Notes: generated from the letters alone by a model not told the origin. Shown: positions 18,797 through 27,637, counted from the first letter of the stretch. The stretch: 64,000 nt of DNA from Dyadobacter psychrotolerans (GCF_004349265.1 NZ_SMFL01000024.1:1-64000); one strand, 5' to 3'. Numbers and translations: made by a program.

Positions 18797-18827
18797 TTTG
18801 TTTTGCTAGTTTGTTTTGCTAAGTTTA
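18797..18827 (+). promoter_or_regulatory. Putative rep promoter (Bacteroidota type)
   Basis: TTTG (18797-18800), 19-bp spacer, TAAGTTTA (18820-18827) match the Bacteroidota TTTG-N19-TAnnTTTG consensus except for the last base. The rep ATG is 35 bp further on. A partial iteron overlaps the -33 element, which would allow autorepression by Rep. Confidence 0.55.
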
Positions 18828-18862
18828 CGACACGAGTAAGATGTCAGAATTAAGATTCGCCC

Positions 18863-19804
18863 ATGAGAGAGGAAACATCCATATTAGAAAAGGTTGTGTT
18901 ACAGCACAATGCGATAACATCAGGCAGGTATGAATATAATGCCACACAGCTTGACATTATGTTTATGCTCATTGCGCAGCTTGGTAAAAATGATCTGCCA
19001 GACAAGATATATAAAATCTACGTCAAGGACATTGAGAGCCTTACCGGGAAGCAGTGGAATCATCAACAATTCAAACTTGCAACAGAGGGGCTTGGCAGTA
19101 GGACGTTTTCTATACAGCTCGAAAATAGATATCGGCAGATGTGGATGTTTCAGCACGTAGATTATATAGATGGTGCAGCACACATTGAAGTACGCCTGAG
19201 TGAATCTATGAGACCATATCTCTTTGATTTAAAGAACAATTACACAAGATACAAATTGAAAGCGGCACTAGCGTGCACCAGTAAACATTCTAAACGCCTG
19301 TATCAGTTTGCATGCCAGTGGAGATCAGTAGGTATCGCGACAATGCGCATCAGCGAACTCAAGGAGATGCTCTATCTGAAAGATCCCAAAGGAATAGAAA
19401 AGGAAGAGTATACCGATATAAGCACATTTAAAAAAAGGGTTTTAGATGTTGCTAAAAGAGAAATTAACCAAAGTACTGACATTAACTTTGATTATAAGCT
19501 CATTAAAGAGGGTAGGGCATATACCAAAATAAAGATCTTCGTAAATTTCCAGGAAATGTCGCAAACGTTAATAGATTTCAATGAACCTATTGATTATCAG
19601 TTAAATGTAAAAGCAATTATGGCCTATGGAATTAATGAGCAAACTGCTAAAATCATTGCCAAGAAAAACTTCAAAGACTTCGAAAACGTAGTTTCGGAGG
19701 TTAAGGAAGGTATTCGAACCAAAAGAATTAACCTGGACAAAGATTTACCTTCTTACATCATAGGAACGCTTCAAAAAAAGGGAATCCTGAAAACAAAAAT
19801 TTAG
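18863..19804 (+). CDS. Rep_3-family plasmid replication initiator
   Basis: This 313-residue protein has two winged-helix domains of the RepA/RepE/Pi (Rep_3) type: LEKVVLQHNAITSGRYEYNA with MFMLIAQLGKND in the first, then SKHSKRLYQFACQW and STFKKRVLDVAKREIN in the second. Such proteins bind iterons and melt the origin. The gene is embedded among iterons on both sides with a DnaA box upstream, which is strong evidence for a replication origin. It is full length for the family. Confidence 0.93.
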   Translation: MREETSILEKVVLQHNAITSGRYEYNATQLDIMFMLIAQLGKNDLPDKIYKIYVKDIESLTGKQWNHQQFKLATEGLGSRTFSIQLENRYRQMWMFQHVDYIDGAAHIEVRLSESMRPYLFDLKNNYTRYKLKAALACTSKHSKRLYQFACQWRSVGIATMRISELKEMLYLKDPKGIEKEEYTDISTFKKRVLDVAKREINQSTDINFDYKLIKEGRAYTKIKIFVNFQEMSQTLIDFNEPIDYQLNVKAIMAYGINEQTAKIIAKKNFKDFENVVSEVKEGIRTKRINLDKDLPSYIIGTLQKKGILKTKI

Positions 19805-19815
19805 GGAATGGATCT

Positions 19816-20766
19816 AAAACCAACATTTGATAAGTACAAATAATATGTTGGAATTGGAATTTCAAAAGTCATTCCCAAAAGGATAATCCAATTTAAACCA
19901 ACATTTTATAAGTGCATATAATTTGCATCCAAACAGACCAAAACCAACATTTTATAAGTACAAATATTGTTCAAATAGCTGATATACAGCCATTATAATA
20001 ATGGGCTATCACAATCGACTTTACCTGGTTTCGTCCAACTCCAACATCTTATAAGTGAGTATCTGACATATTGATGAATCTTAAAACCAACATTTCATAA
20101 GTCATATTTACTCCAAAACCAACAAATTATATGCGAATCATAGGATTGGGTCAACTACTCGCCTTAGGTAAAACCAACATTTTATACGCTTCTCTGATAG
20201 CCAAAATACTAAACCCTGCGTGACACTGTTAGCGCCAATTTAAATCGGTGGGTTAACTTAATGGTAAAACCAACATTTCATAAGTCGTATTACTCCAAAA
20301 ACCAACAAATTATAAGCGATTTGCTGGATTGAATCTTAGCTAAAACCAACATTTGATAAGTACAAATAATATGTTGGAATTGAGATTTCAAAAGTCATTC
20401 CCAAAAGGATAATCCAATTTAAACCAACATTTTATAAGTTCTCTTGTTTTATAAACTACTGATATACAACCGTATAACAATAAACCTTTACAATCAACTT
20501 ACCTGGCTTCGTCCAACTCCAACATTTTATAAGTAAAACATATGACATATTGGTGAATGCTAAAACCAACATTTTATAAGTCATATTTACTTCAAAAACC
20601 AACAAATTATAAGCGATTCATAGGATTGAATCAACTATTCGCCTTAGGTAAAACCAACATTTTATATGCTCCACTGATAGCCAAAACATTTAAATCCCCT
20701 GTAAGGTTGTTAGTACCAATATAAATCAATGGATTAAATTAAAGATAAAACCAACATTTTATAAGT
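19816..20766. repeat. Downstream iteron array with internal ~0.5 kb duplication
   Basis: Sixteen iterons related to AAAACCAACATTTTATAAGT start near 19816, 19895, 19940, 20037, 20083, 20115, 20170, 20266, 20297, 20342, 20420, 20515, 20562, 20595, 20650 and 20747, all in the same orientation. Copies at 20342-20766 repeat those at 19816-20285 in the same order with nearly the same spacers (offset ~525 then ~480), so a ~480-525-bp unit was duplicated. One more iteron starts at 21199. No gene is seen in this stretch. Confidence 0.85.
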
Positions 20767-20769
20767 AGC

Positions 20770-21160
20770 CGGCACTAAACAGCTCAAACGGTTTTGTAAC
20801 CTTGCCCAACTGGCAGATCCACCGTTGGGTTGGCTGGAGCGTTTTTTATTAAACCTGGATAGAATATTTCCTTCCTGCCCAACCTTCAACACGGGTGGGT
20901 GTGCTGGCCTGGAATGTTGCTGCTGCGTGTGAGCACTTCCGGATCATTGAAATTACTTTTAGGGGATTTGGGTGATCCGGAAGAAAGTATTTGTATGCTA
21001 TAGGAAGGCTCTGCTGGAACATTCTTCTGTTTCAGTTGTGCCTTCCGGGCGTGTGAAGTGAAAAATACAATTACTTTGAGCAGGGGGAAAACTTGTATGC
21101 GTTCCGAAGTGTAGGACTGGGTGGGTAAACGCAAATCCATTTAAACATTAGAGTCGTTTC
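20770..21160. other. Relatively GC-rich structured non-coding island
   Basis: This stretch between iterons is richer in G and C than its surroundings and contains clear inverted repeats: CTTCCGGATCA/TGATCCGGAAG (20936-20946 and 20973-20983, 11 bp perfect), GGAAGGC/GCCTTCC (21003-21009 and 21040-21046) and CCCAAC/GTTGGG near 20800-20825 before a T-run. It could be an oriT, a structured RNA or part of the origin. No convincing gene is seen. Confidence 0.5.
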
Positions 21161-21198
21161 ACTATTTCAAGTAGTCCGAGGAATCTCTTTAATTTCCC

Positions 21199-21218
21199 AA
21201 AACCAACACTTTATAAGC
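21199..21218 (+). repeat. Isolated iteron upstream of parA
   Basis: AAAACCAACACTTTATAAGC, a full iteron 430 bp beyond the main array and about 160 bp before parA. Confidence 0.75.
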
Positions 21219-21272
21219 GGTATAATTAGATAAACGATATCACCTAAAAATTGTGACAACCTATTACATTCT

Positions 21273-21307
21273 TATACTTCTATATAATATAAATATATAG
21301 AAGTATA
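21273..21307. promoter_or_regulatory. Perfect inverted repeat, candidate parA operator
   Basis: TATACTTCTATATA (21273-21286) and TATATAGAAGTATA (21294-21307) form a perfect 14-bp inverted repeat with a 7-bp spacer, 75 bp before the parA ATG. The right arm is identical to the core of the 80-bp repeats at 16.7-17.3 kb. Binding by the ribbon-helix-helix partner encoded after parA would explain both. Confidence 0.65.
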
Positions 21308-21381
21308 GGAAAAAACATTATTGATTATTACATTTACATCGATGCTGTTAGAGTGATCAGCACAACCAACTATTAATAACG

Positions 21382-22062
21382 ATGGACAAAGCAACTAAAA
21401 TCATAAGCTTCGCTAACATGAAAGGCGGAGTAGGGAAATCAATGTTAACTGTAAAGACAGCGTTATTGTTAGCATCTGAGCCATACAACTACACTGTTGC
21501 CGTAATTGATGCAGATGCACAGGGAACAATTGTTAAGCGTCGTAAACTTGAAGAAAGTAAAGGCATAAAAGATTTCAAACTGGAAATTTATCAGTCATCC
21601 TTTGACGATGTGAAGCAGATAACGAGGGAATTGTATTCTTCGGAAAAATATGATTATATATTCATTGACATTCCACGCTCAACAACCGGCTATGATGCTG
21701 AAACACTATCTAAAATTCTAGTGTTTACTGAGACAGTAATAGTACCATTACTGGCATCGGAATCTGAACTTACATCTTCCATTGAGTTCATCAAGATATT
21801 AAAATCTTTACAAGAAGCGAAAGAGAAGAAAGGACTAGTGTTGAATATTTTTGGTCTCGCCAACAAGAAGAGAGCAAGTTTAAAGATGAATGACAAGGTA
21901 GGGCAGATCATAAAAGGTCTTAAAATCGATCGCTTCGATACCGAAATTCGTGAGGTACCCACGGTGTTTAACAATTTTAACACCAACGACTCAGAATACA
22001 ACAATGAAAAAGTGCAAACCTACTTGGTACCCTTTATTAATGAATTTGTCGAAAAGGTATAA
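21382..22062 (+). CDS. parA: ParA-family partition ATPase
   Basis: This 226-residue ATPase has the deviant Walker A motif KGGVGKS at 14-20, AVIDADAQGT and DYIFIDIPRS in the switch regions. There is no N-terminal HTH, as in small type Ib ParA proteins. It is followed after 11 bp by a ribbon-helix-helix-like gene and preceded by an inverted repeat shared with the distal array. Together they form a plasmid partition system. Confidence 0.92.
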   Translation: MDKATKIISFANMKGGVGKSMLTVKTALLLASEPYNYTVAVIDADAQGTIVKRRKLEESKGIKDFKLEIYQSSFDDVKQITRELYSSEKYDYIFIDIPRSTTGYDAETLSKILVFTETVIVPLLASESELTSSIEFIKILKSLQEAKEKKGLVLNIFGLANKKRASLKMNDKVGQIIKGLKIDRFDTEIREVPTVFNNFNTNDSEYNNEKVQTYLVPFINEFVEKV

Positions 22063-22073
22063 TCATTAGAACA

Positions 22074-22472
22074 ATGGAAAATTCAAAGAAAAGCAAAAAC
22101 TCAGAAATTGATCCTTTTGACCTAGATCTTACTTCTGATACTAACGGTTTTGGGTTAACCGCTCCAACTCAAAAGGAGAAAGCGCCAAGTCCACAAAAAG
22201 AGCCTAAGACAAAAGAAAAGGCAATAACTCAAAAATCATTCCCAGAAAAAGTATCAAAAAAGGAAATAAGATACGCTTCAGACACCCAAAAAGCGGTACC
22301 GATAGATGAAGCCATTCATAGAAAAGCGTCCTTACTAGCGCGAGGGTTAAATACATCCATAAAATCCGTTATCCAGGAAGGAATAAACATCCTCTATCAA
22401 ACCCATCTAAAAGAGATACAGGACTACCATAAAGCAGAACAAGCTCGACTCAAAGATTTGATGGGTGAGTAG
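22074..22472 (+). CDS. ParB-like DNA-binding partner of ParA (ribbon-helix-helix type)
   Basis: This 132-residue protein has a disordered, Lys/Pro/Ser-rich N-terminus (about 1-70) and a C-terminal ribbon-helix-helix-like fold (KAVPIDEAIHRKASLLARGL, then IKSVIQEGINILYQTH). This is the layout of small centromere-binding proteins of type Ib partition systems, in which the basic N-terminus contacts ParA. It follows parA by 11 bp. It is the best candidate to bind the TATATAGAAGTATA sites. Confidence 0.78.
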   Translation: MENSKKSKNSEIDPFDLDLTSDTNGFGLTAPTQKEKAPSPQKEPKTKEKAITQKSFPEKVSKKEIRYASDTQKAVPIDEAIHRKASLLARGLNTSIKSVIQEGINILYQTHLKEIQDYHKAEQARLKDLMGE

Positions 22473-22701
22473 CCATATAGTTTTCTATCTCATTTTCAAC
22501 CAGTTGAAGGACTTCATAAGATGTTAAAGAGAGGATTGAGGCCAGAGAAATTAACTCTCCAACGGTTAAACGACTTAACTTTGTCCTTCTCTTAAACCAC
22601 CCATCTCTGGTGACGTTGAGCTCCTGGAATATCGCTTTGTGTTTAATTGCCCTGCGTTCGATATGCTGGGTGAAAGTTTCCCCTGGGATAATTTCTTTCA
22701 T
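22450..22701 (-). CDS. Small XRE-like hypothetical protein
   Basis: This 83-residue protein is convergent with the parB-like gene and overlaps its 3' end by 23 bp. The sequence RDGWFKRRTKLSRLTVGELISLASILSLTSYEVLQL resembles a small helix-turn-helix domain in two pieces. It may be a regulator; no partner is obvious. Coding is likely but not certain. Confidence 0.55.
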   Translation of the reverse strand: MKEIIPGETFTQHIERRAIKHKAIFQELNVTRDGWFKRRTKLSRLTVGELISLASILSLTSYEVLQLVENEIENYMATHPSNL

Positions 22702-22784
22702 CTCACAGTATTATTTAACATTGAGGTTGGGTTTTGCACTATAAATATGGCAAAATCTTTATCAAAAGCCAAAAATACCATGCT

Positions 22785-24659
22785 CTATAAACCCTTACCT
22801 TTATCTTTCTTATACTGCTGATTATCCAGATCTACACTCCCTTTTTTGCCACTTACGGCTTCACTAACATCTTTGTTGATACTGGTTTGAATATCTTTTC
22901 CATCTGTTCTATGTCTTGATAATTGTTCTTGGTCATAATTGGTCTCCTTCTTAATTTCAACATGACCTTTACTATCTGTTTCGACCTTATAATCAGTTTT
23001 TGCCAAGTTATTCTCTAGCTTGTCAACTACAGACATATCTCCATTTTTTACATTTGCCCTGGCCGCTTCAATTTTTTGCGTAATCGCATCATTTTCAAAC
23101 CCTTTATCAAACTGAATCTTCTTATCCGGACCAGTCTCAGCAAGTTTGATCTCTCTTCCCATATAGCTGGTAACCAGCAACAACTTATTATTACTCTCTT
23201 CCTTTCCGAGTGTATTTTGCTTTTCAATAGCTTCTTTCGCCTCAGAGGCCAATGCATACTTTCCAATTACCTCCCTGTGGTCATCTTTTTCTTTTATGAG
23301 ACTAAACGGGCGCGAATTTTGAAGATCTTCGTTAAAGTCTTTACCAAACGGCCGGTGGATAACTACCTGATTCTCTAAGCCCTTTTCGCGGATTAAATGT
23401 TCTTCAATCTTTTGAAAATACTCTACTTTTTTCGGGAACTGTATCTCAGCTGTTGTATCGCCAGTTCTCCTGGCCTGTACAACTTTAAAGTCGTCACCCT
23501 GATTTAAAGCATTTTCAAGACGGGTTGCTGCTTCATCTATATTTGGGCTTTTAAGTATAGCCAAGGCGCTGTACTTTTCATTAGTCACCAGACCTATTTC
23601 CAGGTTGTTATTCTTCCCCTCCAACTTATCCAAGATCTGAATATTGGACTTAACCCCTCCAAGGTCATTATCATTGGCCAAGACCACCTTCTCAGGCTTC
23701 AACTGGTAAATTTCATTTTGTAAAATAATCGGCTGGTTACTACTGGGGCTTCCTCCCGTAGAATAATAGATCGCCTTCTGTGGTTTGTGCAACTGATAAT
23801 GACTTAATGAGTCAATAGGACTTTCCGTGATGATGATAGATTTTGGGGCATCAACTTGCGACGAGCTCCAAAGGCCTATGTCCCGGAATCCGTCAATCTC
23901 TTTTAGATTCTTGTTCCTTACAATCAATCCGATCGTCCCATCTTCGCTATTTAAGGGAAATGCAGTATTTACGATCTTACGATCGTCGGACTTGTCAAAA
24001 TGTGCTTTTGTAATGGATAATCTTTCCATCTTTTCAATATCAGTCAGAGGGGACTGCTGAGAATTAAAGCTCTTTATCGTCGATATGTAATCTCCCGAAT
24101 AGTTTTTGGCCTTGGCCAATTCAACAGCTTTACTATGAAGCTCCTTAGAGGAGCTGGCAGGAAATTTTTCTTCAATCAGTTTATTTGTATGCTCTTTTAA
24201 ATCGAATGTTTTATTGAAAACTCTGTTTTTAAAAGACTCACTATCAATGGTTTCATCCGAAATACCCCGTTCATGAAGGTATTTTCTGTCTTTCAACTCC
24301 TTTAATTGAAAATCTCGACTCAAAGCAATGTGGCGATCCTCTGAAACCTCAATCATTCTATTATCCCGCGATACCGTATGAGGCTGCTCTAAATATTTAT
24401 CTATTCGTTCAAAAGTATCCTTCCAGTTATTAGAGCGATTGAATGCAAATTTTACCGCATTACCCTTATCACTTGGATCATTGACGTTATAATAAAAATC
24501 TCCGTCCTTCCCATTTCCAATAATGATTTTCTCATCATCCTTAACTAAGGTCGGCCAACGTCTCGATGTCTTTTCATGATCTGTTTTATAACCAAACTCT
24601 GACTTGGCAAAGTCTTCTAAACTAATGCGAGAAGCAAGTTCATTTAAGTCTCTTTTCAT
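22785..24659 (-). CDS. Toprim / DUF3991-type plasmid primase-like protein
   Basis: This 624-residue protein starts with a zinc-ribbon-like or DUF3991-type region (LASRISLEDFAKSEFGYKT, then GDFYYNVNDPSDKGNAVKF) and has a Toprim domain with SIIITESPIDSLSHYQL and EKVVLANDNDLGG, where E and DxD supply the metal ligands. A later segment (HRPFGKDFNEDLQ) also fits primase/mobilization Toprim proteins. The long charged C-terminus is probably a flexible linker or binding region. Plasmids use such proteins to prime the transferred strand or in replication. Confidence 0.8.
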   Translation of the reverse strand: MKRDLNELASRISLEDFAKSEFGYKTDHEKTSRRWPTLVKDDEKIIIGNGKDGDFYYNVNDPSDKGNAVKFAFNRSNNWKDTFERIDKYLEQPHTVSRDNRMIEVSEDRHIALSRDFQLKELKDRKYLHERGISDETIDSESFKNRVFNKTFDLKEHTNKLIEEKFPASSSKELHSKAVELAKAKNYSGDYISTIKSFNSQQSPLTDIEKMERLSITKAHFDKSDDRKIVNTAFPLNSEDGTIGLIVRNKNLKEIDGFRDIGLWSSSQVDAPKSIIITESPIDSLSHYQLHKPQKAIYYSTGGSPSSNQPIILQNEIYQLKPEKVVLANDNDLGGVKSNIQILDKLEGKNNNLEIGLVTNEKYSALAILKSPNIDEAATRLENALNQGDDFKVVQARRTGDTTAEIQFPKKVEYFQKIEEHLIREKGLENQVVIHRPFGKDFNEDLQNSRPFSLIKEKDDHREVIGKYALASEAKEAIEKQNTLGKEESNNKLLLVTSYMGREIKLAETGPDKKIQFDKGFENDAITQKIEAARANVKNGDMSVVDKLENNLAKTDYKVETDSKGHVEIKKETNYDQEQLSRHRTDGKDIQTSINKDVSEAVSGKKGSVDLDNQQYKKDKGKGL

Positions 24660-24745
24660 AGTAGTTTATATTTTTTCAAAAATAATGAATACTTTGCGTA
24701 TGTATAAATGAATACTAAATATATTTATTATTAATTTCTACTGCT

Positions 24746-25315
24746 ATGAAGTACGCTCAAAAAATTGACAAACCTAAGGTTATCAGGATTTTAACTAGTG
24801 CGTTCATTAACAATCCAAGTGTAAATTACATAATTAAACAGGATCGTAAAAAAAGAGAACGGGTTGAAGCTTTAATGGACTACAGCTTCGAAGTTTGTTT
24901 CAATTCTGGAAAAGTCCTCTTAAATGATAACGAAACAGCTTGCGCCCTGGTGTCCTTTCCCGACAAAAAAAAGTCCTCGATATCTTCCATTTTGAATGAT
25001 ATCAACTTTGTATTTAATGCCGTAGGCCTTGGAGGTGTTACCAAAGCCATGCAACGAGAGAAAATAATCCATGCAAATTATCCCAACTCCAACATTTACT
25101 ACCTCTGGTTTATTGGCGTTGATCAAGACCAACAGGGTAGGGGAGAAGGTAGTAAATTACTAACAGAAATTTTGAAGGATGCCGAAGATTATGCTCGGCC
25201 GGTATTTCTTGAAACCTCAGTATCCAGAAACATTGATTGGTATCAAAAGTTTGGATTCGAAGTCTACAATAAGATTGATTTCACCTATGATCTGTACTTA
25301 CTAAAACACGCTTAA
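24746..25315 (+). CDS. GNAT-family N-acetyltransferase
   Basis: This 189-residue protein has the GNAT fold with the acetyl-CoA loop DQQGRGEGSKLL (about 131-142) and the C-terminal FLETSVSRNIDWYQKFGFEVY typical of the family. The substrate is unknown. The stop codon is directly followed by the ATG of the LuxR-type gene, so the pair is probably one transcript. It is divergent from the Toprim gene with an 86-bp gap. Confidence 0.88.
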   Translation: MKYAQKIDKPKVIRILTSAFINNPSVNYIIKQDRKKRERVEALMDYSFEVCFNSGKVLLNDNETACALVSFPDKKKSSISSILNDINFVFNAVGLGGVTKAMQREKIIHANYPNSNIYYLWFIGVDQDQQGRGEGSKLLTEILKDAEDYARPVFLETSVSRNIDWYQKFGFEVYNKIDFTYDLYLLKHA

Positions 25316-26275
25316 ATGGGACGAATTGCAGGGACTGACATGCATGTGGTGACATTCTTATTCGTTGTAGTGGAATTATTAATGTTCACCTCACAAACAA
25401 TTTTGTTTTTATCGAGACCTAAGGATAGCGATAGAAAGTATTACATGATACTGCTTGGACTACTAATAATAAAAAATATTGCTAGCGGTCTCTTTCCAGA
25501 TCCAGGGTTCACCAATATACCTCTGGCGGTTCAGTATGGACTTGCCTATGGCGCAGGATTCGTTATGGCTAGCTATTTCCCCTTTTACTTTTATCGGGTA
25601 TTTGAACTAAATGGTCTTAGGTGGCATGCGTTGTACGGGGTGCCTTTATTAATACTCGTACCATTTTTCCTATTCTTTCTAAGTGAAACCATAATCACTG
25701 GAAATATAGAAAGCTCTATAAATCATGGACTTATATTGCCGGGCGTCTATGGACTAATCCTGTTATTCATTATCCTAAGTGAAATAAGAAAGAAATATCT
25801 AGGCCAAGTTAAGAGCAAAAATTACTTCGAGGTGATTGCTGTTTATGTGGCAATTACACCATGGGCATTTCTGGCTTTTTGCGCATTTTACAGAATCGAG
25901 CAGGTTAAGGAGGTTTTCTTGACAAATGCCGGCTTCATCGTGATCACAATACTCTTTATCGGCAAAGGAGTTAAGACCGACCGGGACTCACATTTGCTCC
26001 TTGAAGAACTTTCCAACCGGAAGGTTTTCGATAACAATCAGGTTTTTGAACAAAACCTTACAAACTACAACTTAACGGCCAAGGAAAAAGAGGTTGTTAA
26101 TCATATCAGGGAAGGGAAAACCTATAAAGCCATTGCTGACGAGTTGCATAGATCTGAGCGTACGGTAACAACACATGCAGCCAATATATTTTTTAAGGTA
26201 GGCGTATCTAATAAGGTAGAACTCCTAACAAAGCTGGAAACGATTGACATTAAGGAAGAAAAAGCGCCAAATTGA
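25316..26275 (+). CDS. Membrane-bound LuxR-type transcriptional regulator
   Basis: This 319-residue protein has about seven hydrophobic helices in residues 8-230 followed by a C-terminal LuxR/GerE HTH (LTAKEKEVVNHIREGKTYKA, then ADELHRSERTVTTHAANIF). A 7TM sensor with a cytoplasmic HTH is known in Bacteroidota. It starts right after the GNAT stop and lies upstream of the transfer operon, so it may regulate the acetyltransferase or conjugation genes (inference). Confidence 0.85.
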   Translation: MGRIAGTDMHVVTFLFVVVELLMFTSQTILFLSRPKDSDRKYYMILLGLLIIKNIASGLFPDPGFTNIPLAVQYGLAYGAGFVMASYFPFYFYRVFELNGLRWHALYGVPLLILVPFFLFFLSETIITGNIESSINHGLILPGVYGLILLFIILSEIRKKYLGQVKSKNYFEVIAVYVAITPWAFLAFCAFYRIEQVKEVFLTNAGFIVITILFIGKGVKTDRDSHLLLEELSNRKVFDNNQVFEQNLTNYNLTAKEKEVVNHIREGKTYKAIADELHRSERTVTTHAANIFFKVGVSNKVELLTKLETIDIKEEKAPN

Positions 26276-26286
26276 GCTCATTTGAG

Positions 26287-26334
26287 TGCCTACGTAAATA
26301 TACTTAGAGAAAAATAGTATGTTCTACGTAGGCA
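26287..26334. terminator. Long-loop inverted repeat after luxR-type gene
   Basis: TGCCTACGTA (26287-26296) and TACGTAGGCA (26325-26334) form a perfect 10-bp inverted repeat with a 28-bp loop, followed by TTTTCTTT. It starts 11 bp after the stop codon and could be a terminator. Confidence 0.5.
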
Positions 26335-26432
26335 TTTTCTTTAAAAATACAGCATTCTACGTATTGTCTGAGAGTTTTCAATCCCAGAATTTTGGAATCA
26401 GAAAACGACGGTAAGAATGTAATAAAATTAGC

Positions 26433-26555
26433 ATGCTTATGGATATCTCTCCCGGCTTCTACCCTGTACTGATATATTATTTAATTATAGGGATCATAGT
26501 ATTTATCATCACACTATTAAAACACAGGTCAAATAGTAAGATTAACAATAGATAG
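26433..26555 (+). CDS. Small single-helix membrane peptide
   Basis: A 40-codon frame (MLMDISPGFYPV, then a LIIGIIVFIITLL membrane helix and KHRSNSKINNR tail). The positive-inside tail and the position just before the transfer operon make it plausible. It has no recognised homologue and no strong ribosome site, as is usual in this phylum. Confidence 0.45.
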   Translation: MLMDISPGFYPVLIYYLIIGIIVFIITLLKHRSNSKINNR

Positions 26556-26603
26556 TTTAGACTTTGTGAAATGACCCATTAGCCCCAATTAACATTGACT
26601 GCA

Positions 26604-26894
26604 ATGAAAGTGAGAATTCAGGGTGAACGAGAAAATGATTATGCGATACTAAAATTTCTCAGAGGTGACAAAGTGCCTGAAAAGCCTCTCTCTGCAACCA
26701 AGCCGGCAGTTGAAATGCAACCACAGGCAGATGTAACTGAAAAACGCGCGTTAATTGGAGATAAGAAGGCCGACCGTATTCCCTTAAAAAAACTTACCGA
26801 TAAAAGACATCCTCTATTTGATAATGATGATTTAGAATTGGCTCTCTTCACAAGTGCTTCGAAACAAATTGAAGAATACAATGCTAACAATTAA
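26604..26894 (+). CDS. Hypothetical protein heading the transfer operon
   Basis: The ATG at 26604 is preferred over the in-frame TTG at 26595. The 96-residue product begins MKVRIQGERENDYAILKFLR and is charged throughout. No family is recognised. It precedes the pilin-like DUF4134 gene by 26 bp and may be a small transfer protein. Confidence 0.6.
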   Translation: MKVRIQGERENDYAILKFLRGDKVPEKPLSATKPAVEMQPQADVTEKRALIGDKKADRIPLKKLTDKRHPLFDNDDLELALFTSASKQIEEYNANN

Positions 26895-26920
26895 AGTTTC
26901 ACTTAAATCAATAGTCGATT

Positions 26921-27313
26921 ATGAAGGTAAAATTAAACAAGTGGGTTGCATGGGTCTCTCCGACAATGCAACGCTTTCAACAATTTGCATACCTATATGG
27001 TAGGACGTTCGCAATCCTCTCCATTATTATGCTTTTGACTAATGACCTGGCATTTGCACAAGGTTTAAAAGGTTCTTTTACAAAGCTAAAGGAACTCGCA
27101 GTTGTCTTGGGTAATCTAATTTTTATCATTGCAGTTATATGGGGGCTGGTAAAAACAGTAGCTGGATTTGTCAATAATAGCCCCAATGCGGTTAAAAACC
27201 TTATAATGCTCTTTGCAGCGGTAGCGCTTTGGTACGGTTTCAACACTCTGGTTGAAGATGTCAAAACAAGTATGGGGGATGGAGGATCAGGAGGATTTCA
27301 AGGAGATCAATAG
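26921..27313 (+). CDS. traE: DUF4134 / TraE-like conjugal transfer protein (VirB2-like)
   Basis: This 130-residue protein has a cleavable signal segment ending near LAFAQ and two later membrane helices (LAVVLGNLIFIIAVIWGLV, then NLIMLFAAVALWYGFNTLV), with a Gly-rich tail. This is the DUF4134/TraE family, probably the pilin-like subunit of Bacteroidota T4SS. The next gene starts 3 bp downstream. Confidence 0.85.
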   Translation: MKVKLNKWVAWVSPTMQRFQQFAYLYGRTFAILSIIMLLTNDLAFAQGLKGSFTKLKELAVVLGNLIFIIAVIWGLVKTVAGFVNNSPNAVKNLIMLFAAVALWYGFNTLVEDVKTSMGDGGSGGFQGDQ

Positions 27314-27316
27314 GCT

Positions 27317-27637
27317 ATGGCAATGCAGGTTCGAAAAAAATTGGAACAGCCCGTAAAAATACTATCCATGGAAATGTATAACCTGGGCTATATGTTAGCA
27401 TTTGAGCTTGTCTTTGCTGTCTCATTAGGGATAATCAAAATTTGGTGGCAGGTACCAACATGGGTCAATATATTTCCCATAGTCTTTTTAGTAACGGTAA
27501 TATATATACTCAAATGGGGAGCTGGTAAAAATCATCCCTCTTATATCATATCTCTTATTTCATATTCTCTTTTACAACCGAGAAAACTTCGTTTCCAAAA
27601 ACCAAGCTGGAAGCGGGGCGTTCCTAGAAATGTATAG
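27317..27637 (+). CDS. traF: DUF4133 / TraF-like conjugal transfer protein (VirB3-like)
   Basis: This 106-residue protein has two membrane helices (GYMLAFELVFAVSLGIIKI, then VNIFPIVFLVTVIYIL) and a basic C-terminal tail after PSYIISLISYSLLQPRKL. It has the size and sequence character of DUF4133/TraF (VirB3-like). It precedes the VirB4-like ATPase by 3 bp. Confidence 0.85.
   Translation: MAMQVRKKLEQPVKILSMEMYNLGYMLAFELVFAVSLGIIKIWWQVPTWVNIFPIVFLVTVIYILKWGAGKNHPSYIISLISYSLLQPRKLRFQKPSWKRGVPRNV

Noticed and set aside
19816-20766. Possible CRISPR array
   Set aside because: Repeats are 20 bp, diverge, and have spacers from about 11 to 76 bp with the spacers themselves duplicated; no cas genes. 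These are iterons.
20886-21140. Minus-strand frame of 84 codons in the GC-rich island
   Set aside because: Composition is not protein-like, and the DNA is better explained by inverted repeats.
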